Source of the DNA: Thiodiazotropha sp040506705
Lineage (GTDB): Bacteria > Pseudomonadota > Gammaproteobacteria > Chromatiales > Chromatiaceae
DNA: 64,000 nt
Direction: 5' to 3'
Assembly: GCA_040506705.1 (NCBI GenBank)
Contig: JBEVWG010000061.1
Location: 8,718-72,717 of the forward strand
Part shown: one piece after another, positions 53,586-62,423 of the stretch
Layout of the letters: each line of letters begins with the position of its first letter
Position numbering within the stretch: position 1 is the stretch's first letter
Notes under the pieces: model-generated
What the model saw: the letters and a program-made list of their open reading frames with translations, nothing else
The model's database searches: none
Told to the model about the DNA's origin: nothing
Position numbers and translations under genes: made by a program

Positions 53586-55370
53586 ATGGATCTGCAAACA
53601 TTAACTTATATTGTGGTGGGTTTTACATTTACCCTCTACATCGGCATCGCCTTCTGGGCGCGTGCCGCAACAACCGGCGAGTTCTATGCTGCCGGCCGAG
53701 GCATCCATCCCGTTGCAAACGGTATGGCCACCGCCGCAGACTGGATGTCCGCCGCGTCATTCATCTCAATGGCTGGTCTGATCGCATTCAACGGTTACGG
53801 TGCTTCCGTCTTTCTTATGGGCTGGACCGGTGGTTATGTGCTTCTGGCACTGCTGCTGGCGCCATACCTGCGTAAGTTCGGTAAGTTCACCGTGCCTGAA
53901 TTCATCGGTGATCGCTACTACTCTCGTACTGCCCGAATCGTGGCGGTTATCTGTCTGATTCTGGCATCGGTAACCTACGTTATCGGTCAGATGAAAGGTA
54001 TCGGTGTAGCTTTCTCCCGCTTCCTTGAGACTGATTACGACACCGGCCTCTACATGGGCATGGGTATCGTCTTCATCTATGCAGTTATGGGCGGCATGAA
54101 AGGTATCACCTATACCCAGATCGCTCAGTACTGTGTATTGATCTTCGCCTATACCGTACCTGCTGTATTCGTCTCCCTGAATATCACCGGTAACCCTATT
54201 CCTCAGTTGGGCATAGGCAGCGCTATGGCGGATGGCTCAGGTACGTTCATGCTGGACAGACTCGATCAGGTTCTAACCGAGCTGGGCTTTAAGGAGTACA
54301 CGACTCAGGTCATGGGCAGCAAACTCAACATGTTTGTCTACACCCTATCCCTGATGATCGGTACTGCAGGTCTACCTCACGTTATCATCCGTTTCTTCAC
54401 TGTACCTAAGGTAAAAGACGCACGTTCTTCTGCCGGTTGGGCACTAGTCTTCATTGCCATCCTCTACACCACTGCACCTGCAGTTGGTTCCATGGCTCGT
54501 CTGAACCTGATGAATACCATTCAGACTGGTGAAGTAGGATCTGTCGAAGGCAATATTGAAATCGCGAATGTCCCTCAATGGATGCTGAACTGGGAAAAAA
54601 CCGGTCTGCTGCAGTGGGAAGACAAGAACGGTGACGGCCGCATCCAGTACTACAACGACAAAAACGCTGAGTTTTCTGCCAAGGCTGAAGCCTGGGGTTG
54701 GAAAGGCAACGAGATGACCAAGGTTGACCGTGACATCATGGTTCTGGCCAATCCGGAAATCGCTAAGTTACCTAACTGGGTAATCGCACTGGTAGTTGCC
54801 GGTGGACTTGCAGCGGCGCTCTCTACAGCTGCTGGCCTGTTGCTTGCTATCGCATCATCCATCTCACATGATCTCCTGAAGGGCGTATTCATGCCCGATA
54901 TCTCAGAGAAGAATGAGCTGATGGCTGGACGTATAGCAATGGCAGGTGCCATCGGTATGGCGGGTTACTTCGGTCTTCATCCACCAGATTTCGCAGCGGG
55001 TACTGTGGCTATCGCCTTTGGTCTGGCCGCGAGCTCCATCTTCCCTGCGCTGATGATGGGCATCTTCTATAAGAAGATGAACCGTGCCGGTGCAATCTGG
55101 GGCATGATCTCAGGTATCGGTGTCACCATGCTGTATGTATTCCAGCACAAAGGCATCATGTTCATACCAGGCACTTCATTCCTGGGTGACATGGGTCCCA
55201 GCTGGTTCCTCGGCATTTCACCAAACGCCTTTGGTGCAGTGGGTGCGCTGGTCAACTTTGCAGTTGCCATTATCGTATCCAAGGTTACGGCTCCACCACC
55301 AGATCACATTCAGCATCTGGTAGAGGATATTCGTGTACCTAAGGGTGCAGGTACTGCTACCGATCATTAA
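53586..55370 (+). CDS. Sodium/solute symporter, VC_2705 (acetate-permease-like) family
   Basis: The protein has 594 residues and about 13 transmembrane helices of the SSS fold: FYAAGRGIHPVANGMATAADWMSAASFISMAGLIA; FGKFTVPEFIGDRYYSRTARIVAVICLILASVTYVIGQMKG; GTAGLPHVIIRFFTV. A soluble insertion at about residues 325-385 contains DKNGDGRIQYYND, which looks like an EF-hand loop, as in this subfamily. The substrate is probably acetate or another short carboxylate, inferred from the family and from acs nearby. A strong terminator follows. Confidence 0.92.
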   Translation: MDLQTLTYIVVGFTFTLYIGIAFWARAATTGEFYAAGRGIHPVANGMATAADWMSAASFISMAGLIAFNGYGASVFLMGWTGGYVLLALLLAPYLRKFGKFTVPEFIGDRYYSRTARIVAVICLILASVTYVIGQMKGIGVAFSRFLETDYDTGLYMGMGIVFIYAVMGGMKGITYTQIAQYCVLIFAYTVPAVFVSLNITGNPIPQLGIGSAMADGSGTFMLDRLDQVLTELGFKEYTTQVMGSKLNMFVYTLSLMIGTAGLPHVIIRFFTVPKVKDARSSAGWALVFIAILYTTAPAVGSMARLNLMNTIQTGEVGSVEGNIEIANVPQWMLNWEKTGLLQWEDKNGDGRIQYYNDKNAEFSAKAEAWGWKGNEMTKVDRDIMVLANPEIAKLPNWVIALVVAGGLAAALSTAAGLLLAIASSISHDLLKGVFMPDISEKNELMAGRIAMAGAIGMAGYFGLHPPDFAAGTVAIAFGLAASSIFPALMMGIFYKKMNRAGAIWGMISGIGVTMLYVFQHKGIMFIPGTSFLGDMGPSWFLGISPNAFGAVGALVNFAVAIIVSKVTAPPPDHIQHLVEDIRVPKGAGTATDH

Positions 55371-55395
55371 TAATAATAAAGCAAGTCTGCATTGT

Positions 55396-55420
55396 GGCCC
55401 CGCTTCGGCGGGGCCTTTTT
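55396..55420 (+). terminator. Strong rho-independent terminator after the symporter gene
   Basis: The 8-bp stem GGCCCCGC/GCGGGGCC with a TTCG tetraloop is followed by TTTTT. It separates the DUF4212-symporter operon from the DUF294 gene. Confidence 0.95.
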
Positions 55421-55436
55421 GCCTTATGAAAGAATT

Positions 55437-55485
55437 TCAACGTATTGGCTTAAGAATAGGTTATATTATTATCCCAATACGTTGA
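55437..55485. promoter_or_regulatory. 12-bp inverted repeat upstream of the DUF294 gene
   Basis: TCAACGTATTGG (55437-55448) and CCAATACGTTGA (55474-55485) are perfect inverted copies around a 25-base AT-rich centre, 42 bases before the start codon. The spacing, about three helical turns end to end, suits two regulator dimers or a looped operator. The hairpin reading as RNA is also possible. Confidence 0.5.
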
Positions 55486-55526
55486 TGTTCTTTGAACCAT
55501 ATTCATAATCACATAGAGTCAAAGGC

Positions 55527-57395
55527 ATGGAAATCGAACTGGTCGAGATACGTGACTTTCTGGCTGCACGCCCACCATTCGACGTACTCACTGAGGCGCA
55601 GCTCGATCTACTTCCAAAACAACTTGAAATTCGTTACCTGCGTCGAGGTAGTGCATTTCCTCCTGTGGGAGCAACCAAGAGTGAACTCTACATTGTCCGC
55701 AGTGGCGCTATTGAGTTGCGCGACGATGACGATAACCTGGTTGAAAAGCTGGCAGAGGGCGGAATCTATACCACCCAATGCCAATTACTAGATATCAGTC
55801 GGGCCAAACAAGGTATCGCCACTGAGGATACCCTGCTCTACGCAATGTCTTGCAGCAATTTATGGACACTCCGACAGTCCGAACCCTCCTTTGACCAACA
55901 CTTCAGTGAATCAATGCGGGATCGTCTGAAGCAAGCTGTCAGCATGCTGAAGGATAACAGCGCCAATAACACAATGGAGGTTCTGACCGGTGAGATTGCC
56001 GATCTACTGACCAAGTCTCCTGTCACAGCAGACGTCGACAGCACCATTCGTGAGACAGCAATGGTGATGAGTGAAAAGAATATCTCTTCGATGATGCTGA
56101 TGAAGGATGAGAAACTGGTTGGCATGATCACAGACCGCGATCTGCGCAAACGCTGTGTCGCGGCAGGACTTTCACCAGATGCCCCAGTCAGCAGTATCAT
56201 GACCAGCGATCTGGAAACTGTCCAGGAGGAGACTCTGATCATCCAGGCGTTGATGATTATGACCAAATTGAGGGTCCACCATCTTCCTGTGATGCGGGGC
56301 GACAAGGTTGTAGGTATGGTTACTGCAACAGATCTGGCCAGACACCAATCGACCAACTCAGCCTTTTTTGCTGCCGACATTCGCAAGGCTGAAACACTGG
56401 ATGACCTGGTTAACATCAGTAAGCGCTTACCTGAACTTCAGTATCAGCTTGCAATATCCAGTGCAACTGCGCTGCATATTGGCGACGCCATCTCCTCGCT
56501 GACTGACTCAATCACCATACAACTGATAGAGATGGCTGAGGCCAATCTCGGACCAGCTCCGGTGCCCTATGTATGGTTATGTGGTGGATCCCAGGCGCGT
56601 CGAGAACAGACTTCTCACTCTGACCAGGATAATGCACTGCTGATTTCTGATGAGATGAAACCTGAGCACGCCCCCTACTTCGAGTCATTGGCAAAGTGGG
56701 TATGTGATGGCTTGAATGCTTGTGGATACGTCTATTGCCCTGGAGATGCAATGGCGATGAATCCAAAATGGCGTCAAACACTACGAGGCTGGAAAAAGTA
56801 CTTCAATACATGGATCAACAAACCAGATCCAATGGCCCTGATGTTATCAAGTATCTTTTTCGATCTCAGGGCGGTTCATGGTGATAAGGAGCTGTTTGAA
56901 GAGTTACAATCTGAGATTCTGGACAAAACCCGTGGCAACGGTATCTTCACAGCCTATATGGCTTCTAATGCGCTACAGCATCGCCCACCACTTGGTTTCT
57001 TCCGCACTTTTGTACTGATCCACGGTGGCGCACATGACGACACCTTTGACATTAAACACAGGGGCATAGTACCCATCACTGATATCGCCCGGGTTTTTGC
57101 CCTGTCCAAAGGACTGAAACAGGTCAACACCACAAATCGGCTGAGAGCTGCGGCTGAGACATCGATCCTCAGCGAAGATATGGGTGAAAACCTTATTGAT
57201 GCTCTGGAATTTATTGCCAGTATGCGTAGCAACCACCAGGCAAGACAGATACGCCTTGGTGTTAAGATGGATAACTATGTCTCTCCAGATGACCTATCGG
57301 AATTGGAGCGGAAACACCTTAAAGATGCATTCCGTGTCATACAGGACATGCAGGAAACTTTAGATACCCGCTATCAAGGCGGTCGATTCAGATAA
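55527..57395 (+). CDS. cNMP-binding/CBS/DUF294 nucleotidyltransferase-like protein
   Basis: The protein has 622 residues. A cyclic-nucleotide-binding-like domain (about 1-140: YLRRGSAFPPVGATKSELYIVRSGAIEL) is followed by two CBS domains (about 155-275: MVMSEKNISSMMLMKDEKLVGMITDRDLRKR; MIMTKLRVHHLPVMRGDKVVGMVTATDLAR). The DUF294 nucleotidyltransferase-like domain begins near 310, with GGSQARREQTSHSDQDNALL at about 352. It keeps the GS...DxD pattern of GlnD-type enzymes. DUF294_C closes it. It ends 2 bases before the exonuclease gene. Such proteins are found beside acetate-type symporters. The substrate is unknown, and a PII/GlnD-like regulatory role is plausible. Confidence 0.9.
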   Translation: MEIELVEIRDFLAARPPFDVLTEAQLDLLPKQLEIRYLRRGSAFPPVGATKSELYIVRSGAIELRDDDDNLVEKLAEGGIYTTQCQLLDISRAKQGIATEDTLLYAMSCSNLWTLRQSEPSFDQHFSESMRDRLKQAVSMLKDNSANNTMEVLTGEIADLLTKSPVTADVDSTIRETAMVMSEKNISSMMLMKDEKLVGMITDRDLRKRCVAAGLSPDAPVSSIMTSDLETVQEETLIIQALMIMTKLRVHHLPVMRGDKVVGMVTATDLARHQSTNSAFFAADIRKAETLDDLVNISKRLPELQYQLAISSATALHIGDAISSLTDSITIQLIEMAEANLGPAPVPYVWLCGGSQARREQTSHSDQDNALLISDEMKPEHAPYFESLAKWVCDGLNACGYVYCPGDAMAMNPKWRQTLRGWKKYFNTWINKPDPMALMLSSIFFDLRAVHGDKELFEELQSEILDKTRGNGIFTAYMASNALQHRPPLGFFRTFVLIHGGAHDDTFDIKHRGIVPITDIARVFALSKGLKQVNTTNRLRAAAETSILSEDMGENLIDALEFIASMRSNHQARQIRLGVKMDNYVSPDDLSELERKHLKDAFRVIQDMQETLDTRYQGGRFR

Positions 57396-57397
57396 CC

Positions 57398-58090
57398 ATG
57401 TTTGAACGATTTCTTAGCAAAGAGTCACAACGCAAACGTGCCTTGAGAAAGGTTGAGAGCGGCATTTTGCACGACTATCTCTCAACACCCATGGTAAATA
57501 AGAATACAGTATGTGAAGAGTTGGTGATCGTTTCGCTGGATCTGGAAACCACCGGACTAAATCCTAAAAAGGATAAGATACTCAGCTATGGGTTTGTTGA
57601 AATACAACATATGACCGTGAAACTCAACAGCTCACAGCATCAACTGATCTCCATAGACGATGAGATCCCCGAAGAGTCTGCCGTCATACATCAGATAACC
57701 GATGATCAGGCGGCTACGGGAATACCACTGGAAGAGGCTATGCCAATTTTGCTGAACCAACTGGCTGGCAAGGTGATGCTGGTTCACTATGCCTCGATTG
57801 AGCAAAATTTTATCGATGCGGCCTGTCGCAATATCTACGGCGCCCCATTTGTGATCCCGATTATAGATACCCTTGTATTAGCACGGCGTCTCTTTGAACG
57901 ACGAAATCACACTATCCAGCCAGGTAATCTTCGACTTTTTAATCTGAGGCCGCAATACAATCTACCTAACTACAAGGCACACAATGCATTGAGTGATGCT
58001 GTCGCTACTGCAGAACTGTTTCTTGCCATGGCAGCAGATATGTTTCCTAATCCCAGTCAATGTCAACTGGACAGTTTTATAACGCAGTGA
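57398..58090 (+). CDS. DnaQ-like 3'-5' exonuclease
   Basis: The DEDDh exonuclease has 230 residues. Asp 48 and Glu 50 are in VSLDLETTGLNPKKDKILSYGFVEI. The middle motif is MLVHYASIEQNFIDAAC (His 130, Glu 135), and the final His 195 and Asp 200 are in KAHNALSDAVATAEL. It follows the DUF294 gene by 2 bases, a pairing conserved in many gammaproteobacteria. A role in RNA or nucleotide turnover tied to the DUF294 protein is inference. It is not the PolIII epsilon subunit. Confidence 0.9.
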   Translation: MFERFLSKESQRKRALRKVESGILHDYLSTPMVNKNTVCEELVIVSLDLETTGLNPKKDKILSYGFVEIQHMTVKLNSSQHQLISIDDEIPEESAVIHQITDDQAATGIPLEEAMPILLNQLAGKVMLVHYASIEQNFIDAACRNIYGAPFVIPIIDTLVLARRLFERRNHTIQPGNLRLFNLRPQYNLPNYKAHNALSDAVATAELFLAMAADMFPNPSQCQLDSFITQ

Positions 58091-58210
58091 CTGAGAATAG
58101 AATAATGGGTTGATATAAAGCAATGCCTTCAATAATAAGACATGTTTTAAATAGTAAGCTTTGGCCAACCCGGCAGTTGATAACGAAAAACCACCATTGA
58201 GGAGAAATCA

Positions 58211-60157
58211 ATGTCTGAAAACAAGGTCTACCCCGTACCGGCTGATTTTGCAGCACAGGCCAACGTCAACGAGGCCCAATATAAAGAGATGTACGAGCAG
58301 TCCATAAAAGATCCAGAAGGATTCTGGTCAGAACAAGCTGATCAATACATCAGCTGGTTCAAAAAGTGGGATAAAGCGCTGGACTGGAGTTTCGGTAAAG
58401 ACGATCTGCATATTGAGTGGTTCAAGGGTGCAAAGCTGAATGTCTCTTACAACTGTCTCGATCGCCATCTGGAGAGCCGGGGAGACCAGGTTGCCATCAT
58501 TTGGGAAGGAGATAATCCAGATGAATCGCGCAATATCACCTATCGCGAGCTGCATCAGGAGGTTTGTAAATTTTCAAACGTCCTGAAATCCCGTGGTGTC
58601 GAGAAAGGAGACCGGGTCTCCCTCTATCTCCCAATGATCCCTGAGGCGGCGGTAGCCATGTTGGCCTGTACCCGCATCGGTGCTGTTCACTCCATAGTTT
58701 TCGGTGGTTTCTCTCCAGATGCACTGCGTGATCGTATCCTTGACTCAAACTGTAAGGTCGTAATCACATCGGATCAATCCATGCGCGGCGGCAAGAAAGT
58801 GCCACTAAAGGCCAATGCCGACAAATCAGTGGCTCAATGCCCCAATGTTCATACCTGCATCGTGGTTCAACGTGGTGGTGACCCGGTTGAGTGGGACAAC
58901 GATCGTGATGTCTGGTATCACGAGGCGATGGCCGACGCATCTGACGATTGCCCAGCCGAAGAGATGGATGCCGATGACCCATTGTTCATTCTCTATACCT
59001 CTGGCTCTACGGGAAAACCCAAAGGCGTACTCCACTCCACTGGCGGCTACCTGCTACAGGCAGCAATGACTCATAAGCTGGTATTCGACTACAAAGATGG
59101 CGAAGTCTACTGGTGTACCGCTGATGTGGGTTGGGTAACTGGCCATACCTATATCGTCTATGGCCCCCTTACCAATGGTGCGATAACACTGATGTTTGAG
59201 GGCATTCCTACCTACCCGGATATCTCTCGCTTCTGGCAGGTCTGTGACAAACATAATGTAGCCACCTTCTATACCGCGCCTACCGCAATCCGCTCTCTTA
59301 TGGGCGCAGGTGAAGAACCGGTGAAGAAAACCAGCCGAAGCAGCTTACGTCTGCTCGGTACTGTAGGTGAACCAATCAATCCTGAAGCCTGGGAGTGGTA
59401 CTACCGAGTAGTCGGTGACGAGCGTTGCCCAATCGTGGACACATGGTGGCAGACTGAAACCGGAGCTCATATGCTGACCCCGCTGCCAGGTGCGACACCA
59501 CTAAAACCGGGATCGGCAACACGCCCATTCTTCGGTGTTGACCCTGTGTTGCTGGATGATCAAGGCATTGAGATTGAAGGCAACCCAGCTGAAGGCAACC
59601 TGGCTATCAAGCATCCATGGCCCTCCATGATGCGGACTGTGTATGGCGACCATAAGCGATTTTTTGAAACCTATTTCGCCATGTATCCAGGCTACTACTT
59701 CACCGGTGACGGCGCTCGCCGTGATGAGGATGGCTACTACTGGATCACCGGTCGGGTGGATGATGTTCTGAACGTCTCCGGCCATCGTCTGGGTACTGCT
59801 GAAATTGAGTCAGCCCTGGTATTACATGATTCGGTCGCTGAAGCAGCTGTGGTGGGTTATCCCCACGACCTTACCGGTCAAGGCATCTACGCCTACGTCA
59901 CCCTCATGGCGGGTATAGAAGGCACTGATGAACTGAAAACCGAACTGGTTAAAACGGTACGTTCTGAAATTGGCCCCATCGCAAAGGTCAATCTGATTCA
60001 GTGGTCGCCAGGATTACCAAAAACCCGCTCTGGGAAGATCATGCGTCGTATATTGCGTAAGATTGCAGCCAATGAACTGGATACCCTTGGTGATACCTCT
60101 ACCCTGGCTGATCCATCTGTAGTCGATAACCTGATTGATAACAGAGAAAACAAGTAA
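58211..60157 (+). CDS. acs: Acetyl-CoA synthetase (AMP-forming)
   Basis: The enzyme has 648 residues of standard length and activates acetate via acetyl-AMP. The P-loop is YTSGSTGKPKGVLHSTGGYL (about residue 260). ADVGWVTGHTYIVYGPL, VDTWWQTETGAHM and YYFTGDGARRDEDGYYWITGRVDDVLNVSGHRLGTAE are family motifs. The regulatory acetylation Lys is in LPKTRSGKIMRRILRKIA. GAGG lies before the ATG. With the symporter, kinase and DUF294 genes it makes an acetate-assimilation locus. Confidence 0.98.
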   Translation: MSENKVYPVPADFAAQANVNEAQYKEMYEQSIKDPEGFWSEQADQYISWFKKWDKALDWSFGKDDLHIEWFKGAKLNVSYNCLDRHLESRGDQVAIIWEGDNPDESRNITYRELHQEVCKFSNVLKSRGVEKGDRVSLYLPMIPEAAVAMLACTRIGAVHSIVFGGFSPDALRDRILDSNCKVVITSDQSMRGGKKVPLKANADKSVAQCPNVHTCIVVQRGGDPVEWDNDRDVWYHEAMADASDDCPAEEMDADDPLFILYTSGSTGKPKGVLHSTGGYLLQAAMTHKLVFDYKDGEVYWCTADVGWVTGHTYIVYGPLTNGAITLMFEGIPTYPDISRFWQVCDKHNVATFYTAPTAIRSLMGAGEEPVKKTSRSSLRLLGTVGEPINPEAWEWYYRVVGDERCPIVDTWWQTETGAHMLTPLPGATPLKPGSATRPFFGVDPVLLDDQGIEIEGNPAEGNLAIKHPWPSMMRTVYGDHKRFFETYFAMYPGYYFTGDGARRDEDGYYWITGRVDDVLNVSGHRLGTAEIESALVLHDSVAEAAVVGYPHDLTGQGIYAYVTLMAGIEGTDELKTELVKTVRSEIGPIAKVNLIQWSPGLPKTRSGKIMRRILRKIAANELDTLGDTSTLADPSVVDNLIDNRENK

Positions 60158-60173
60158 GCAGGTAGACTAAATG

Positions 60174-60203
60174 GAGGGCAGCAGTTAAACGCTGCCCTCT
60201 TTT
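60174..60203 (+). terminator. Rho-independent terminator after acs
   Basis: The 9-bp stem GAGGGCAGC/GCTGCCCTC with an 8-base loop is followed by TTTT. Confidence 0.92.
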
Positions 60204-60246
60204 CCCACCCCACTGTCAAGATTTCCTTGACTGAGCAAAAAACCTC

Positions 60247-60816
60247 ATGAATTTAAAACTGCCACCGTTATATAAGCGCTTACTGGCATTTGTTGCTGTT
60301 ATTGGGCCTATTTTTTGGTTGGTATTCACCGAAGATGGTCAACGCCGTACGGATACAGTAGTTCTCTCACTATGGGGCGAAGATGAAATCAAGTTAAATC
60401 TGCAAGCCCTGGACAATCAGGTGACAGAAAGCGAATTCATGCAAGTCTTTCCAGATATAACATGGCAATGTCAGGATGAAGTCGGCCCATTTGGCAACAG
60501 ACTTTGCGCCTCACGCATCGGGATATTCAATGGAATTCCAGCCCAGTTCATTACGGTCTTCTTCCATGACAAGTGGGTCAATGGCGTAAAAATCGGCTAT
60601 AGAAGAGAGTACCACGAACATCTGAAGCAGCAGCTTTGGCAACAAATGGGTAATCCTGTACCCAATAGCGTCACCCCTCAAACTACTGAGAACCGACCCT
60701 CTGTCCTGCACTGGACAACTGATAATGGACATGTGATTTTGAAGGACAGCCTGGAAACGAATGAGGAGGCCTCTTTGATGTGGCTCCCCTTCTCGATGCT
60801 ACCCAGCAACCCTTAA
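60247..60816 (+). CDS. Hypothetical membrane-anchored protein
   Basis: The protein has 189 residues, which I do not recognise. One N-terminal transmembrane segment (LLAFVAVIGPIFWLVFT, about residues 12-28) would place a domain of about 160 residues in the periplasm. It contains two Cys (WQCQDEVGPFGNRLCASRIG) that could form a disulfide, and it is rich in Trp (SLWGED, TWQC, DKWVNG, LHWTTDNG). It stands between acs and the DUF1521 gene in the same direction, with its own upstream terminator on the acs side. Confidence 0.7.
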   Translation: MNLKLPPLYKRLLAFVAVIGPIFWLVFTEDGQRRTDTVVLSLWGEDEIKLNLQALDNQVTESEFMQVFPDITWQCQDEVGPFGNRLCASRIGIFNGIPAQFITVFFHDKWVNGVKIGYRREYHEHLKQQLWQQMGNPVPNSVTPQTTENRPSVLHWTTDNGHVILKDSLETNEEASLMWLPFSMLPSNP

Positions 60817-60992
60817 GACAACCGACTCAGTGACTTAAGAAGCCTCTGATAACCGGCTGAGTGTTACCGAATTCAGCCAACGGTCTACTAGGGTTAACTC
60901 TAATAGGGAAATTCCCAGCTTGTTGGTATGAGTTAGAAATGTTCAATTAGGCGCATATTTTTTATGTTTCCTAACCAACAAGGAGTGTGGAT

Positions 60993-62006
60993 ATGACCTC
61001 ATTACCCTCGATGAATGGAATCGTGAGCGCGGCTCTCAACCCCCTGTCAACAAAGGGTGGATCTGCCAAATGTTCCCTGCCATCTCTATTCAAAATACGC
61101 TGTAGCAAGCTTCCAATGCCTAGGCCGCATATGCCTCAACTACCTGGTGGCAGGCCGGGAGGTCACTTTCTGCCACATCCGCACATGCCTCAAATACCAT
61201 TTCCATGCCCTCCTGGGCCTAGACCGCCATGTCCTCCTGAGCCAGGACCAGCGCCCTGTCCTCAAGAGCCAGCACCTCCTGAGCCTTGTCCTCCTGAACC
61301 AGCGCCGGAGCCATGCCCTCCAGAACCAGCGCCAGAGCCTTGTCCTCCAGAACCAGCGCCAGAGCCATGTCCTCCTGAGCCTTGTCCCCCCGAGCCATGT
61401 CCAGTAGACCAGGAGTGGACAGTGACGCAGCAATGCGATGGTAAGGCCACCATTGACCTTGGCGATAAGTATGAGTTGGTCTTAAACGAGAATAAATCTC
61501 AGATCATCATCAAAAACAAGGAGACAGGAGAAGAGACAAACATTTGGGGTGACCCTCATGTCGACTGGAATGGTGATGGAAAAACAGACGTTAACTTCTG
61601 GGAGAAATCAACATTTCAACTGGAAGACGGCACTAAAATCACCATTGATACTGAAAAGTTCAAAAACAATGAGATGTATGTTGCCAATGACATAACCATT
61701 ACTAAAGGCGACAAAGTGATCCAGGTAACTGGACTGAGCCAGAATGAAAAGGGTGACATGGAGATCAACCAGAGCAACCGTGGTGGATACCTGATGGATA
61801 TGTTGGTCACCGATGGCTTCGTGGTTCAAGAAAATGGTGATGGAGAGGGTTGGATTAATCCTGAAACAGGTGAACAGGTAACTCAAGAGGAGTTTGATGT
61901 TACCAAGCCTGGCGCTGAGAAACCCTATGAGTTCTGCCAGGATTTTGGCCGCGCACTCGGTCTGTTTCTGACATCTGGTTTCATGAACTGGAATTGGGAT
62001 CGTTAA
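60993..62006 (+). CDS. Pro/Cys-repeat protein with DUF1521 (metal-ion-inducible autocleavage) domain
   Basis: The protein has 337 residues. The ATG at 60993 has AAGGAG 7 bases upstream, so the in-frame GTG at 60987 is unlikely. Residues about 40-138 are rich in Pro, Cys and Glu, with His/Met/Pro runs and three exact EPAPEPCPP units. The C-terminal half is DUF1521. GEETNIWGDPHVDWNGDGK contains the GDPHVD site (residues 186-191) cut between Asp and Pro in Bradyrhizobium NopE1 and a Vibrio coralliilyticus homologue on Ca2+ binding. FQLEDGTKITIDTEK and YVANDITITKGDKVIQVTGL follow. There is no classical signal peptide. The export route and target are unknown. Confidence 0.88.
   Translation: MTSLPSMNGIVSAALNPLSTKGGSAKCSLPSLFKIRCSKLPMPRPHMPQLPGGRPGGHFLPHPHMPQIPFPCPPGPRPPCPPEPGPAPCPQEPAPPEPCPPEPAPEPCPPEPAPEPCPPEPAPEPCPPEPCPPEPCPVDQEWTVTQQCDGKATIDLGDKYELVLNENKSQIIIKNKETGEETNIWGDPHVDWNGDGKTDVNFWEKSTFQLEDGTKITIDTEKFKNNEMYVANDITITKGDKVIQVTGLSQNEKGDMEINQSNRGGYLMDMLVTDGFVVQENGDGEGWINPETGEQVTQEEFDVTKPGAEKPYEFCQDFGRALGLFLTSGFMNWNWDR
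61296..61376 (+). repeat. Three 27-bp in-frame tandem repeats in the DUF1521 gene
   Basis: Each 27-bp unit encodes EPAPEPCPP and begins GAACCAGCGCC. The units differ at a few third positions. Partial units (EPCPP, EPCPV) extend both sides. The repeat number may vary between strains. Confidence 0.9.
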
Positions 62007-62023
62007 AATTCAATGCCTCCTGT

Positions 62024-62046
62024 GACTTGAACAACCAGTTCAAGTC
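62024..62046 (+). terminator. Hairpin after the DUF1521 gene (first)
   Basis: The 9-bp perfect stem GACTTGAAC/GTTCAAGTC with a 5-base loop lies 18 bases after the stop. It is followed by ATCCTTTG, a weak T-tract. Confidence 0.65.
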
Positions 62047-62059
62047 ATCCTTTGATCTA

Positions 62060-62094
62060 CTTAGGATACGTCAATGTTTTCGACGTATCCTAAG
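62060..62094 (+). terminator. Hairpin after the DUF1521 gene (second)
   Basis: The 13-bp perfect stem CTTAGGATACGTC/GACGTATCCTAAG has a 9-base loop. It is followed by CCCCCTTCTATTTT. It is unusually long for a terminator and may protect the 3' end. Confidence 0.6.
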
Positions 62095-62288
62095 CCCCCT
62101 TCTATTTTCCACATCCGATGAATTTGTTGATCATTGGATATCACCTGACCTAAATTGCTAACCACTTTCCAGATACCAATCGACGGCATGTGGATATCAG
62201 ATTCATGACTATGGGAATCTGTGGCAGAAACTTGGAAAATTATTAGTAATTAACCAATTTTCCTGGCCACTATCGCTAAGCATTCTAC

Positions 62289-62307
62289 TAGGGCCTGTTT
62301 GCACTAA
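62289..62307 (+). repeat. IS-end-like motif, copy at 62.3 kb
   Basis: TAGGGCCTGTTTGCACTAA matches the 52257 and 39422 copies except at two to three positions. Confidence 0.5.
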
Positions 62308-62423
62308 TGATTACGATCCCTTTAAATTAAGGAAACAAATCTTTATTAAACAATGCTATTATCGGAGAGCATCCCAATATCGCTTAGTCTTTCTGAATAA
62401 GTTGAACAATTAAGCTGAACACT

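Larger units (their letters stand above)
62007..62423. other. Intergenic region after the DUF1521 gene
   Basis: Two strong hairpins (separate entries) and one IS-end-like motif lie here. The rest is AT-rich with no acceptable gene. The promoter of the GGDEF gene must lie near 62330-62410. Confidence 0.55.

Noticed and set aside
55838..56416. 192-codon minus-strand frame opposite the DUF294 gene
   Set aside because: It is a Ser/Arg/Ile-rich shadow of the CBS-coding sequence with no motifs.
61140..61453. Trp/Arg- and Gly/Ser-rich minus-strand frames opposite the Pro/Cys repeats
   Set aside because: They are shadow frames created by the 27-bp tandem repeats of the DUF1521 gene.
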